From: Parabacteroides merdae ATCC 43184
GTDB lineage: Bacteria > Bacteroidota > Bacteroidia > Bacteroidales > Tannerellaceae
Reading direction: 5' to 3'
Length of the DNA: 64,000 bases
Assembly (NCBI RefSeq): GCF_025151215.1
Contig: NZ_CP102286.1
Span: 3,472,001 to 3,536,000, forward strand
How positions within the stretch are numbered: position 1 is the first letter of the stretch; every line of letters starts with the position of its first letter. The translations under genes and the position numbers were made by a program. The notes under the pieces were generated by a model, which worked only from the letters and a program-made list of their open reading frames with translations, did no database searches and was not told the origin of the DNA. Shown here one piece after another: positions 1 through 9,620 of the stretch.

Positions 1-3000
1 GCGAAACGTCCTTTTACACGCTCGATATTGATTTCCTTCTCGTACAGATAGCCAGAAGTCACATAGATTGCTATGCAGAACGCCCACAACACCCCGATCG
101 TCCCCACCAAGTTCGGATTATCCAATTTGTGGAACAGACCAAAAAGGATCAGTGGAGGAAGGCCCCAAAAGATGATCCGGTTAACGTATTTCACCGTCCG
201 GCTTCCTGCAAACCGTCCATAGAGATATTCACGTACCTTGCGCCACAGGTAAAGCGTTGCGGCGTAGACTGCGAAAGAGAGAAGAAATATCCACAACCTG
301 TTCCCGACAAAGAACCAGGTGAACCAGACACCGAAACCTAACAGGACGAACTGCCAGCCCAGTTCCATAAAGAATCCTCTTTCTCGCGTCTGAAGCGGGA
401 TCGCAGAAGCACCAGTGGTATCCACATAATCAGAGGAGGTATCAGGACTGATCTTTTGCGATCCCATGTCAGGCACGGGAACGGGACAGTCATCCGGCAA
501 TCCGGCAGGTATAAGGTAGTTTTTCTCCAAACCTAACCGTCGACGGATCAGCAGGCCACTCTTCCACTGGCGGCTGACACGTCCCGGCCAGTCGTATATC
601 TTCACCAGGTTGCGGACGGATATATGGATGTCCGTCTCCGGATCGATCACCTTCGAACGGGCACGGCGGAGACTTGTCTGCATAAAATAGGTCACTCCCG
701 GAATACCGGCCAACAACAACACCCCATAGACGGACTGCCACAGGAGGCCACCACCATAAAACCAGATACAGCCGGCTCCTGCCATAAAGAGCAAACCGTG
801 CAGAACCCATACTTTCGCGGACAGCTCCTTGTACCATTGTAGCGTGTTTTCCAGTCCCATACAAACGGTAGGGATCAGGATCAGCGTCAACAATGCAGAG
901 AAGGAAAGACCGCCGATCACAGTAATGGCAAACGGTGCACCGATCGCTCCGGCATACTCAGAGTTACCCATCGCCATCGGCAACATGGCTACGATCGTCG
1001 TGATGGAAGTAATTAGGATCGGGCGAATACGTGACAGCCCAGCCGTCATCAACGCCCTGTTGCGGCGATAACCTCGCCGGCGGAGAATGTTGGCATAATC
1101 GATCAGGATAATACCGTTGTTCACCACTACTCCCAGCAGGATCAGAAACCCGATCATCACGTTCGCATTGTTCAGCAGGCTGTTGCCCGTCAGCAACAAC
1201 GCCAGCAGCGAACCGATCGCAGCCAGCGGGATGGAGAACAGCAGGACGAACGGCGTCACAAAGGACTCGAACACCGAAGCCAGGATCATAAAGATCAGGA
1301 TAAAGGCAGCCAACAGCAGAAACTTGAAGTCGGCAAACATATCTTCCTCGTGAAACACTTCGACCGCCACGCCCGAAGGCAGGTTATAACCCGACACCAA
1401 CTGGTCGATATCCGACCGGTAGCCTTCGAGGAGGTCTCTCGACTCTTCAACGTCGCGCGAGAAAGAATAGAACAACTCAATCTGCTTGTCCTGGTTCACA
1501 CGGGTGACACGGGCACGCCCGCGGCCATAATTGACGGAGGCGATATCTTCCAGCCTGTGCAGGCTGCCGGAAGCGCTTGGTATATGCACTTCGCGCAGGT
1601 CGTCCACCGTCTTGTCCCGATTCTTGCCAGCCTCTTCCTCCTCTACCGTCCGGTTACGGATGATGATATCGTAGGTATCCTCCCCCACCTTGAAAGAAGT
1701 CCCGGACGAAATCTCCGGGTTCAGAGATGTGAGGCCGGAAGCTATGTTCTGGCGAGAGATATCGTAGGAGGTCAGCAGGATCGGGTCGAAACCGAGACGA
1801 ATCTCCGGCTGCGGGCGACTGTAGGAGACACGGGTATTGCGGATGAACTCCTGTTCGTCGAGGTAATAGCGAAAATCCTCCGCCACCCGCTGCATAAGGT
1901 CAAAATCAGAGCCTTTGATCACAATGCGTTCGCGGTTCTCACCGATACCCAAAAGACGCATGAAGCTCCCCATGCCACCCATCATATCCCCGGAGCCGCC
2001 TCCCCCTCTGCCTCCACCGCTTCCGGCTTCAGAAAGTGATATTTCGGCGCCGTTGATGGTACGGAGGCGAGTTTGCACATCGGATTTAATGTCAGTGATG
2101 CTGCGCTTCCCGATCTGGCGGTAATCTTCTTTGAGAACAAGTGTCAGCTCGGCGTCCGTTTCCCGGATACGGCTGATCAGATCTTGTTTCTCCGGAAACC
2201 CGGCAAGGCGTTCCTCGATGACACGAACGACCTGGTCGGCATTCTCCAGCGTGCTGCCGGTCGGCATCGTCACATAGATGCTGAAACGGTCGCTCTCCAC
2301 CTCTTTTCGGTCCTGGATATTCAGGGAGACAGAAAGGATCAAGCAAAGGAACAGCAGGATGACGGCCCCAAAGACCGTCACACCGGAATTCCTCATGCAG
2401 GTCTTCAACAACACCAGATAGATTTGTACCGGCCGCTGCGTGACAGATACTTTTTCATAAAAGACCGTGCCCCTATCCGGCTTCCTCAGTACCGTATAGG
2501 TAGCCATCGGAATGAAAAGGAGGGCGACAGCGAGAGAGATCAGGAGAGTCGAGATGATGGAAACGCCGATATGGTGTCCCATCAGCTTGATCAAAAAATT
2601 ATCGGAAAAGACGAATGGAAGGAAGACCGTAACCGTTGTTAGGGTAGCGGCAAGGATGGAGCGCCAGACCTCGCGCGTACCTTGCGTCACGGAACGTTCG
2701 GGTGTATTGCCGGTAGATGAGATGCGGTAGATGTTCTCCAAGACTACCACACTGTTGTCCAGCAGCATACCAATCGCCAGCGCCATACCAACCAACGTAA
2801 GGCTATTGATCGTAATCCCTGCCCCGTAGAAGAAATTGAATGCCGTATAAACGGAAATCGGGATGGACAGAGCGATGAAGAACACCAACCGTAGGTTCTT
2901 CAGGAAAAGCCAGAGAATGACGACGGCAAGTAGACCACCCACGATCGCAAGGCGGATGATTTGGTCAATGTTATCCTCCATCGTCTCCGCTTGGTTATTC

Positions 3001-3947
3001 TCTACGACGATCGAGAGGTCGAGCGGGGCAAGCTGCTCGTTCAGACGGTCAATCACTCCGACCGTACGGTGAGAAAGCTGGATCAAGTTGGCCTGCGAGT
3101 CAGCAAGCAGGGAAACGGAAACGGCATCTTTGCCATTGACCCGACTGTAGCTTGTCTCCTCTTTCATGTCGAAGAAAACGGTGGCAACGTCTTTCAGCAA
3201 CACGGGGCCAGAGGCAACGACGATGTTTTCGAGGTCGGAAACTTCGGTATAAGGAGAATTGACATGGACAAAGTATTTCCCGTCCGGCTCACTGGCATAG
3301 CCGACAAACGCCTTCTCTTGCGTATTCTGTGTTAAGAGGCTGCTAATAGCGGAAGGAGTCAAATTGAGGGCTTTGCAGGCATCAGGATCGAGTTGCACCT
3401 CTATGGCCTTCTCGCGACCACCATAGATATTGACGGAAGCGATGCCGTCAATGTTTTCCAGGTCGGGCCTTATCTCTTTCTCCACTAAGTTACGAACCCG
3501 GTCCGTACCACCCGATCCACGCACCTGGAGCGACATGAAGCCACCGGCAAGCATCGAAACATCGATCTTTTGTACCTGTATTGTAAAGCCTTCGGGAAGA
3601 GAAGAGGCGATTTCGTTAATCTTCTCCTGCAACTTCAGGGCAGTAATTTTGAAGTTGATATTTGACTTGAAGTCAATCTTGATGGAAGACTGGCGGCTAT
3701 CGATCAGGGATTCGATTTGCTCTACTCCACCTATGGTTCCGATAGCCCCTTCGATAGGGATCACGACTTCCGACTCGACATACGACGGATCCATATCCTG
3801 TGCCGAGGTGACTTGTACAAACAGCATCGGAAGCTCCGCGTTAGGCAACAGTTCTACCGGCAACTGCTTGTACGACACGTAGCCTAATCCTGTCAAGGCT
3901 ATGAACAGCATACAGATCGCAATCTTCCTATGTAGTAAAAAATTCAT
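1..3947 (-). CDS. RND efflux transporter with long C-terminal extension (3' end outside window)
   Basis: Inner-membrane RND (AcrB/CusA/MMPL-type) permease, last visible gene of the export operon. The frame is open from ATG at 3947 to the window edge, so about 1315 codons are visible and no stop is seen. It starts MNFLLHRKIAICMLF, has the usual N-terminal helix, porter loops, the helix clusters of an RND protein (for example VGMALAIGMLLDNSVVVLENI) and a glycine-rich loop (GGGRGGGSGDMMGG). A normal RND protein is about 1030 residues. Here the chain continues for at least 300 more, with extra hydrophobic helices (around 1000-500 on the map) and the segment ISVRNLVKIYDWPGR (about 570-615), which resembles the first strand of an ABC ATPase. 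The ATG overlaps the upstream RND stop by 4 bp, so translation is probably coupled. The RND part is confident; the fused ABC domain is inference. Confidence 0.9.
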   Translation of the reverse strand, partial: MNFLLHRKIAICMLFIALTGLGYVSYKQLPVELLPNAELPMLFVQVTSAQDMDPSYVESEVVIPIEGAIGTIGGVEQIESLIDSRQSSIKIDFKSNINFKITALKLQEKINEIASSLPEGFTIQVQKIDVSMLAGGFMSLQVRGSGGTDRVRNLVEKEIRPDLENIDGIASVNIYGGREKAIEVQLDPDACKALNLTPSAISSLLTQNTQEKAFVGYASEPDGKYFVHVNSPYTEVSDLENIVVASGPVLLKDVATVFFDMKEETSYSRVNGKDAVSVSLLADSQANLIQLSHRTVGVIDRLNEQLAPLDLSIVVENNQAETMEDNIDQIIRLAIVGGLLAVVILWLFLKNLRLVFFIALSIPISVYTAFNFFYGAGITINSLTLVGMALAIGMLLDNSVVVLENIYRISSTGNTPERSVTQGTREVWRSILAATLTTVTVFLPFVFSDNFLIKLMGHHIGVSIISTLLISLAVALLFIPMATYTVLRKPDRGTVFYEKVSVTQRPVQIYLVLLKTCMRNSGVTVFGAVILLFLCLILSVSLNIQDRKEVESDRFSIYVTMPTGSTLENADQVVRVIEERLAGFPEKQDLISRIRETDAELTLVLKEDYRQIGKRSITDIKSDVQTRLRTINGAEISLSEAGSGGGRGGGGSGDMMGGMGSFMRLLGIGENRERIVIKGSDFDLMQRVAEDFRYYLDEQEFIRNTRVSYSRPQPEIRLGFDPILLTSYDISRQNIASGLTSLNPEISSGTSFKVGEDTYDIIIRNRTVEEEEAGKNRDKTVDDLREVHIPSASGSLHRLEDIASVNYGRGRARVTRVNQDKQIELFYSFSRDVEESRDLLEGYRSDIDQLVSGYNLPSGVAVEVFHEEDMFADFKFLLLAAFILIFMILASVFESFVTPFVLLFSIPLAAIGSLLALLLTGNSLLNNANVMIGFLILLGVVVNNGIILIDYANILRRRGYRRNRALMTAGLSRIRPILITSITTIVAMLPMAMGNSEYAGAIGAPFAITVIGGLSFSALLTLILIPTVCMGLENTLQWYKELSAKVWVLHGLLFMAGAGCIWFYGGGLLWQSVYGVLLLAGIPGVTYFMQTSLRRARSKVIDPETDIHISVRNLVKIYDWPGRVSRQWKSGLLIRRRLGLEKNYLIPAGLPDDCPVPVPDMGSQKISPDTSSDYVDTTGASAIPLQTRERGFFMELGWQFVLLGFGVWFTWFFVGNRLWIFLLSFAVYAATLYLWRKVREYLYGRFAGSRTVKYVNRIIFWGLPPLILFGLFHKLDNPNLVGTIGVLWAFCIAIYVTSGYLYEKEINIERVKGRF

Positions 3948-6900
3948 TTTTCCCTTTTCATTTTTTCAAATACATAATATACACACGGGATTACCATCAG
4001 ACTCATGACGGTCGAAGTCACCAACCCACCGATCACTGCGATCGCCATAGGTGAACGAAGTGAAGCACCTTCGCCGAAGCCGAACGTCATCGGCAGGAGA
4101 GCTAGGATCGTCGTGAGCGTCGTCATTAGGATCGGGCGGATACGTTGCTGGCCGGATTCCACGATGGCATCCGTCAGCTCCATGCCGGATTGTTTCAACT
4201 GGTTGATACGGTCGACTAGGATAATCGAGTTGTTCACCGCAATACCGACCAACATCACGATGCCGATCACTCCCATCATATTGATCGTCGTCCCCGTCAG
4301 AAAGAACAGTAGAATCGCCCCTACCACCGCCAACGGGATCGTCAGCAAGATCGTGAAGGGATGCAACAGCGACTCAAACTGCGAAGCGAGTACCATATAG
4401 ACTAGGATCACCGAAAGGGCCAAAGCAAACATCAGGCTGTTCATGGACTCCTGGCGCATCTCTTCCTCGCCGGTAACGGTAATCAAATAGTTGGCAGGCA
4501 AGTCAATATCTTTCACTGCAAAGCGTATTTCGTCCGCCACCTTGTCAAGCGAATAGCCAACATCGAGATTGGCCGTTACCTTGCTGATGCGGTTCTGTCC
4601 ACGACGGAAGATTTCTTTCGGAGCCTGCGAACAGGTGATCGTTGCGATCTCCTGCAAGCGGAATTCTTTCTCACCGTTTCGTATGACCAGTCCACCGAGG
4701 TCGTGCAAGGTGATATCGGGAACCTTGATCAGGATATCCCGCATCTCTCCCCGGTACTCCATCTTGCCGGATTCGAGACCGCTGAGTTGTTGCTTCAACT
4801 GTTCGATAACGGTCGAGACGCTGACATTATGAATGCCGGCAACCGTGCGGTCGACGGAGATCGTTACCTCCGGGGCACCGTCTTCAACGGACGACTGGAC
4901 ATTGTAAAGTCCCGGCAGACCGGTGATCCGTCCTTTTACTTCTTCCGTGATAGACGCTATTTCGTCCAGTTCCTCTCCTTTTACCTCGACCACGATGGGG
5001 GCTCCTTCGCTTCCCAAAAGGGAGCTGAGGGAGTTCTCTTCCTGCTTCAGGGTGACCTCTAACCCTTCGGTATCTTCGGTAGCCTGTACGAACTGCGCCA
5101 TCACCTCTTCGGGCGGAACGGGGCAGGAAGGCGAAAGGATCACTTTCATGACAGCCGTATTCTCCCCTTCGAATATATCATTCTCCGAACCGCTACCCGA
5201 TCCGACATGGCTGTAGATCGTACACAGGGAGTCTTGCGAGATGGTGTGCATCAAATCCTCCAGGTTACCGACAGCCGAAGCGGTACGCTCCAACGGAGTC
5301 CCTTCCGGCAACTTGATAACGGCAGAGAACGCCTTGCTCCCGGCTCTCGGCATAAACTCCGTACCGATAAAGGGAACCAACAACCCCGCTATCACCAGCA
5401 ACATCAAAGCGCAGCCGATCACCACCCAACGGCGGCGGAGCAGCGTGCGCAACAAGGGGCTGTAACCGGTAATCCGGATGCCGTTTCCCCCCCGTGTACC
5501 ACCACCAGCACCACGATCCTGCCATCCGGTAATCCGGTCATACAACATCGGGATCACCAAGATCGCCACAAACAACGACGATACCAGCGAGAACGTCACC
5601 GTCCAGGCCTGATCTTTAAACAGTTCTCCAGAAGCGCCATGTAGATAGACAATCGGCAGAAAGACGACGATCGTCGTCAACGTCGAGGCAATGACCGCAC
5701 CGGCCACTTCGGAGGTTCCCGCTATGGCAGCTTCACGTATCGTCATCCCTTTCTCCTGATTACGGAAAATACTTTCGATCACTACGATCGCATTATCCAC
5801 CAACATACCGGCTCCGAGCGCCAATCCACCAAGCGTCATGATATTGAGGGTAAGATGATTAAAGAACATCAAGTTGAAAGTTGCGACAATGGAAATCGGG
5901 ATAGCCAAGCTGACAATCAACGTCGTCCCCAAACGACGAAGGAAGACGAACAAGATCACCACCGCAAGGATAATCCCTAAAACGGCACTGCTCTTCACCT
6001 CTCCTATTGCATTCTTGATAAAGGTACCCTGATTCGTGATCACCTGAAAACGATAGCCGGGCAACGCCTGCTCAATAACCGCCAACCGGCGGATCACACC
6101 ATCGACAACCTTCACCGTATTGAAACGCATTTCCTTGTAAACAGACAATCCGATACTGCGCTTGCCATTGATGCGGACAATATTTTCCGGACGATCATTC
6201 TCGAAGCTGACAGTAGCGACTTCACGTAGGAATATCGGAGCTTTGTCCATAGACGATGTGGAAACCGCACCGGAAGTCCCCGAAGCCGTAGCCTCAGCCG
6301 CAACCGGCTTATAACCGACAATCAGATTCTCAAAATCACTCTCCGTCGCAAACAAGCTCGAACTCTTGACCAAGTATTGCAGCCCCAACTCGCTGACACG
6401 ACCGCCGGAAACGCTTTGGTTATTCGCCTCTATCTTGGAAGACAAATCATTTATCGTCAATTTAAAGGCATCCAGCTTATAAGGGTCCGTACGGATCATT
6501 AGCGTACTAACCTCATCGCCCGACAACGTAACATCCGCAACCCCTTCCAGACTGATCAACTCGTTACGAATATAGCTCTCCGCCACCTTCCGAAGCTCCG
6601 CCATATCGGTAATGCTACGGTGCGAAAGTCCAATCAGAACGACAGGAGACTGATTCGGATCATGCTGCGTGATCTTGAGTTCGGTGATATCTTTATTTTG
6701 GGCAAAAGGGTTCATAGCTTTCTGCAAGTCAAGAAAGGCCTCATCCATATCTTTCTTCCAAGTGTACTCGACCGTAATGCGGGCGGAACCGGCACGGATC
6801 ACGGATGAAACCTGTATCACGTCACTCTGCCGAATCGCCATCGACTCCATGTTCTTGACAAACTGCTTCTCAATCTCCTCCGGCGGACGTTCGCCTGCCT

Positions 6901-7051
6901 TCAACTCGATAAAAAGACGGGGATTATTCAGGTCGGGCAACAGGTCAACCGCCAACTGGTCATAGGAAATCTTGCCCAACAGCAGGATCGCCAATACCAA
7001 CATACAAATTGTGACCGGATTGCTTACCGCAAATTTGATAATACTTTTCAT
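3944..7051 (-). CDS. RND efflux transporter permease (AcrB/CusA family)
   Basis: Proton-driven inner-membrane pump of 1035 residues, the normal family length. It begins with the cytoplasmic/TM1 segment MKSIIKFAVSNPVTICMLVL. It contains the first membrane block, with GGLALGAGMLVDNAIVVIESI at about residues 405-425 (the helix that carries acidic proton-relay residues in this family), and the second block with VNNSIILVDRINQLKQSGM near residue 950. It overlaps the membrane-fusion gene upstream and the second RND gene downstream by 4 bp each, so the three are co-translated. Two different RND permeases behind one MFP suggests a hetero-oligomeric pump, as in MdtBC-type systems; that is inference. 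Substrate unknown. Confidence 0.95.
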   Translation of the reverse strand: MKSIIKFAVSNPVTICMLVLAILLLGKISYDQLAVDLLPDLNNPRLFIELKAGERPPEEIEKQFVKNMESMAIRQSDVIQVSSVIRAGSARITVEYTWKKDMDEAFLDLQKAMNPFAQNKDITELKITQHDPNQSPVVLIGLSHRSITDMAELRKVAESYIRNELISLEGVADVTLSGDEVSTLMIRTDPYKLDAFKLTINDLSSKIEANNQSVSGGRVSELGLQYLVKSSSLFATESDFENLIVGYKPVAAEATASGTSGAVSTSSMDKAPIFLREVATVSFENDRPENIVRINGKRSIGLSVYKEMRFNTVKVVDGVIRRLAVIEQALPGYRFQVITNQGTFIKNAIGEVKSSAVLGIILAVVILFVFLRRLGTTLIVSLAIPISIVATFNLMFFNHLTLNIMTLGGLALGAGMLVDNAIVVIESIFRNQEKGMTIREAAIAGTSEVAGAVIASTLTTIVVFLPIVYLHGASGELFKDQAWTVTFSLVSSLFVAILVIPMLYDRITGWQDRGAGGGTRGGNGIRITGYSPLLRTLLRRRWVVIGCALMLLVIAGLLVPFIGTEFMPRAGSKAFSAVIKLPEGTPLERTASAVGNLEDLMHTISQDSLCTIYSHVGSGSGSENDIFEGENTAVMKVILSPSCPVPPEEVMAQFVQATEDTEGLEVTLKQEENSLSSLLGSEGAPIVVEVKGEELDEIASITEEVKGRITGLPGLYNVQSSVEDGAPEVTISVDRTVAGIHNVSVSTVIEQLKQQLSGLESGKMEYRGEMRDILIKVPDITLHDLGGLVIRNGEKEFRLQEIATITCSQAPKEIFRRGQNRISKVTANLDVGYSLDKVADEIRFAVKDIDLPANYLITVTGEEEMRQESMNSLMFALALSVILVYMVLASQFESLLHPFTILLTIPLAVVGAILLFFLTGTTINMMGVIGIVMLVGIAVNNSIILVDRINQLKQSGMELTDAIVESGQQRIRPILMTTLTTILALLPMTFGFGEGASLRSPMAIAVIGGLVTSTVMSLMVIPCVYYVFEKMKREK

Positions 7052-8106
7052 TTCTGAACTTTTACCTTTGCATTCTCTTTTAATGTCTCGAAACCTTTCA
7101 CCACCAAATTATCGTTCTCTTTCAGCCCTTCCAGAATCTGGATGTTCTTGTCGTCTTCCAGTCCGGTCTTGAGTTCGCGAAGCAGGGCCGTGTTCTTCTC
7201 GACGATATAAACGTATTTGACACGGCGGTTGGACTGAATCACATCTTTCGGTATGATGATAGCACTGTCCGCCTTATTCACCACGATATCAGCTTTGACA
7301 AACATGCCGGGACGGAGTTTCAAACCGTCATTCTGTATCAGTATCTTCCCTTTGAAAGTACGGGTTTCGGAACTGATGGCAGGCGACAATTCGCTAATCA
7401 CCCCTCGGATCGTATCTTTGGGCAACGTATAATGGGTGATATAGACCGGCTGATCCGCTTTCACATACCCGATAGCACTTTCCGGCAGATTGATATCCAT
7501 GTACATACGAGCATAGTCCATGATACCGACTATCGGTTTCCCTTGTTCGATACGGACATCAGACGTATAATGGGGCAAATCCACGATCACACCGTCGAAA
7601 GGAGCTTTGACATTCATCTTCTCCAAATTGAGCTTACCGTTCTCGTAATCATAGCGGGCGTTTGTCACTTTTACCTCCGTATTACGCATTTCACTAAGCG
7701 TCACACCGCCTTTCTCATACAAGGCTTTCTGCTTCACTTGCTCCTGCTCGGCTATTTCAAGACTCAACTCTTTGGCATCGATAGCGATACCGTTTTCGTA
7801 TTCCCGGTCTTCGAGGCGGACGATCAGTTGTCCTTTGGAGACGATATCTCCCAGTTTAAAGGGCTTGCCTGTACGGGGATTGGTTTGCAGTTTGTACAAG
7901 CCACTCATTTCGGAATTGAGCGTTACTCCATAGGTAGGCTGTGCCGTACCGGTCGTATTGACCAGCTTGCTGATAGAACCTTTCTTCAATTTCGTTACCG
8001 ACACGGGTGTAGCAATATCGTTCTGTGTATTCTGTGGCTGATTATTACAACCTGCCGTCAACAGGACGAACAATAAGAGAGATGTGATTGTATATTTCAT
8101 ATTCAT
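7048..8106 (-). CDS. Efflux RND periplasmic adaptor (HlyD/AcrA family), lipoprotein
   Basis: Periplasmic membrane-fusion protein of 352 residues that should bridge the RND pumps and the TolC-like channel. The N-terminus has a lipoprotein signal with lipobox LTAGC near residue 19-20, so it is predicted to be lipid-anchored. It then shows the split lipoyl domain (GDIVSKGQLIVRLEDREYE, and APFDGVIVDLPHYTS after the hairpin), a helical hairpin at about residues 110-160, and the beta-barrel and membrane-proximal domains (PGMFVKADIVV). It starts 1 bp after the TolC-like gene stops and overlaps the RND gene by 4 bp. The start may be the ATG at 8106 or the one two codons later. Confidence 0.93.
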   Translation of the reverse strand: MNMKYTITSLLLFVLLTAGCNNQPQNTQNDIATPVSVTKLKKGSISKLVNTTGTAQPTYGVTLNSEMSGLYKLQTNPRTGKPFKLGDIVSKGQLIVRLEDREYENGIAIDAKELSLEIAEQEQVKQKALYEKGGVTLSEMRNTEVKVTNARYDYENGKLNLEKMNVKAPFDGVIVDLPHYTSDVRIEQGKPIVGIMDYARMYMDINLPESAIGYVKADQPVYITHYTLPKDTIRGVISELSPAISSETRTFKGKILIQNDGLKLRPGMFVKADIVVNKADSAIIIPKDVIQSNRRVKYVYIVEKNTALLRELKTGLEDDKNIQILEGLKENDNLVVKGFETLKENAKVKVQK

Positions 8107-8107
8107 A

Positions 8108-9583
8108 TTATTTTTTCGTTACTAAATCTTCCATCGGGACAATAGGCACATCGTGCTCGAAATCGTAGAGGGAAAGTATCTTAAGGTTCAATAATTCGAT
8201 CTTATAATTGATAAGCGCCTGCGTATAGGCGATCTTTTTATTTGAAAGCTGGGTCTGGAATTGGTTCATGTCCATACCAGTTATATCGCCTTCCCGGTAA
8301 CGGGTCAGATTCAAATCATAGGTACGCTGTGCATTTGCAACATTCTGCTTGGCTATCTTGATCTGCGAAAGCAAGTTTTCCAGGTTACGCCAGGTCTGGC
8401 GGATGTTCAGTTCAATGTTGACTTTGTCTTCATGGAATTCCAGCCTGTTGATCTTCTGGGCTACTTCCTGCGCCTTGACACGGGCTTTCTTCTCTCCCCA
8501 ATCAAAGATCGGGACACTGAAGCTGATGGCAACACGCGGATTCTGCGTCGGGTTATTATAAATCTTTTCCAGATGTCGGTTATCACCGATCAGACCGAAA
8601 GAGAGAGCAATATCTCCCTTGAACTCGTTCAGAGCCTTCGTCTTAATCATATCGAAAGCTAGTTCTTTGCTCTCAATCTCACGCTGACGCAGTTCCAGAC
8701 GCGATTCAAGACCATGCTGTATCGCCTTTTCCAGATTCACTTCCACCGGCTTGATCTGTACTTCGGCAAAGACCATGATATCCTCGTTCAGATCCATCCC
8801 CAACGTCTGCTTTAACTGGTCTTTCGAGTTTTCAAGCGATACTTGCTGTTCTTCTAGAGAAGAACGCGCGGAAGCGAGATTCACTTCCGCTTGAAACAAC
8901 TCATCGCGGGCAGCCAGGTCGGCTTCCACCTTATTCTTGATAATCTCATAGCTTTGCTGTGCATTGGTCAGTTCTTCCCTAGTAATAGCCAATTGGCTTT
9001 GTGCCATATAGACAGAATAGAACTGTTGGGTAATATCCTTTTCCGTACTCAATCGTTGCAATGCGTAGCTGATATTGGCATTCTCATAATCGTATTCGAT
9101 CTGTTGCAGTTCCATCTTACGCTTGTTATAAGTAAAGATGGGTTGCGAAAGCTGCAGGTAAAGGTCGTTGCTGAACGCCTTGTTACTGGTCTTCGTACCG
9201 TCGATATTGGAGTTATTATCCTGCCAGCCGAAACGGTTGATCAATGAGAGAACACCATCCGTCCACAAGATCGGTTGATCCACTTGGAATGTTCCAGTCG
9301 CACTGAACCTCTCATTCGTATACCACTGAGACAGGCGGTTATCGAAACTGCGGCTCTTGCTGTAATCCACCGGATTAAGGTTCAACGAGAACTTCGATTT
9401 CAGGGAAGCCCGCTGTGCAACCAAGTTCTGCTGATAACGTTCCAGATTCATGTGGGACCGGCGCAGGGAAGGACTATGCTCTTCCGCTATATCCATCGCC
9501 TTCTCGATCGTCAGCGAGACCTGCCCCTGCAACGGGACATACCCACCTAGGCAGACGGCAGCCGTCAGTATTATCTTTTTCAT
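8108..9583 (-). CDS. TolC-like outer membrane efflux protein
   Basis: Outer-membrane exit duct of the tripartite pump, about 490 residues. MKKIILTAAVCLGGYVPLQGQ is a clear signal peptide, so I prefer the ATG at 9583; an in-frame ATG at 9607 adds eight residues before the signal. The rest is the duplicated OEP pattern of long amphipathic helices (for example QSYEIIKNKVEADLAARDEL and the matching repeat RTYDLNLTRYREGDITGMDM) separated by beta segments such as PRVAISFSVPIFDWGEKKAR. It follows the ABC-2/M1-like gene by 37 bp and precedes the MFP by 1 bp. Confidence 0.93.
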   Translation of the reverse strand: MKKIILTAAVCLGGYVPLQGQVSLTIEKAMDIAEEHSPSLRRSHMNLERYQQNLVAQRASLKSKFSLNLNPVDYSKSRSFDNRLSQWYTNERFSATGTFQVDQPILWTDGVLSLINRFGWQDNNSNIDGTKTSNKAFSNDLYLQLSQPIFTYNKRKMELQQIEYDYENANISYALQRLSTEKDITQQFYSVYMAQSQLAITREELTNAQQSYEIIKNKVEADLAARDELFQAEVNLASARSSLEEQQVSLENSKDQLKQTLGMDLNEDIMVFAEVQIKPVEVNLEKAIQHGLESRLELRQREIESKELAFDMIKTKALNEFKGDIALSFGLIGDNRHLEKIYNNPTQNPRVAISFSVPIFDWGEKKARVKAQEVAQKINRLEFHEDKVNIELNIRQTWRNLENLLSQIKIAKQNVANAQRTYDLNLTRYREGDITGMDMNQFQTQLSNKKIAYTQALINYKIELLNLKILSLYDFEHDVPIVPMEDLVTKK

Positions 9584-9620
9584 GGATAGTAACTCTCTTC
9601 GTATCATGTATCTAATTCTA

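Noticed and set aside
1350..2039. 229-codon plus-strand ORF within the left RND gene
   Set aside because: Antisense to a clearly coding RND permease. Long shadow frames of this kind are common opposite GC-rich genes.
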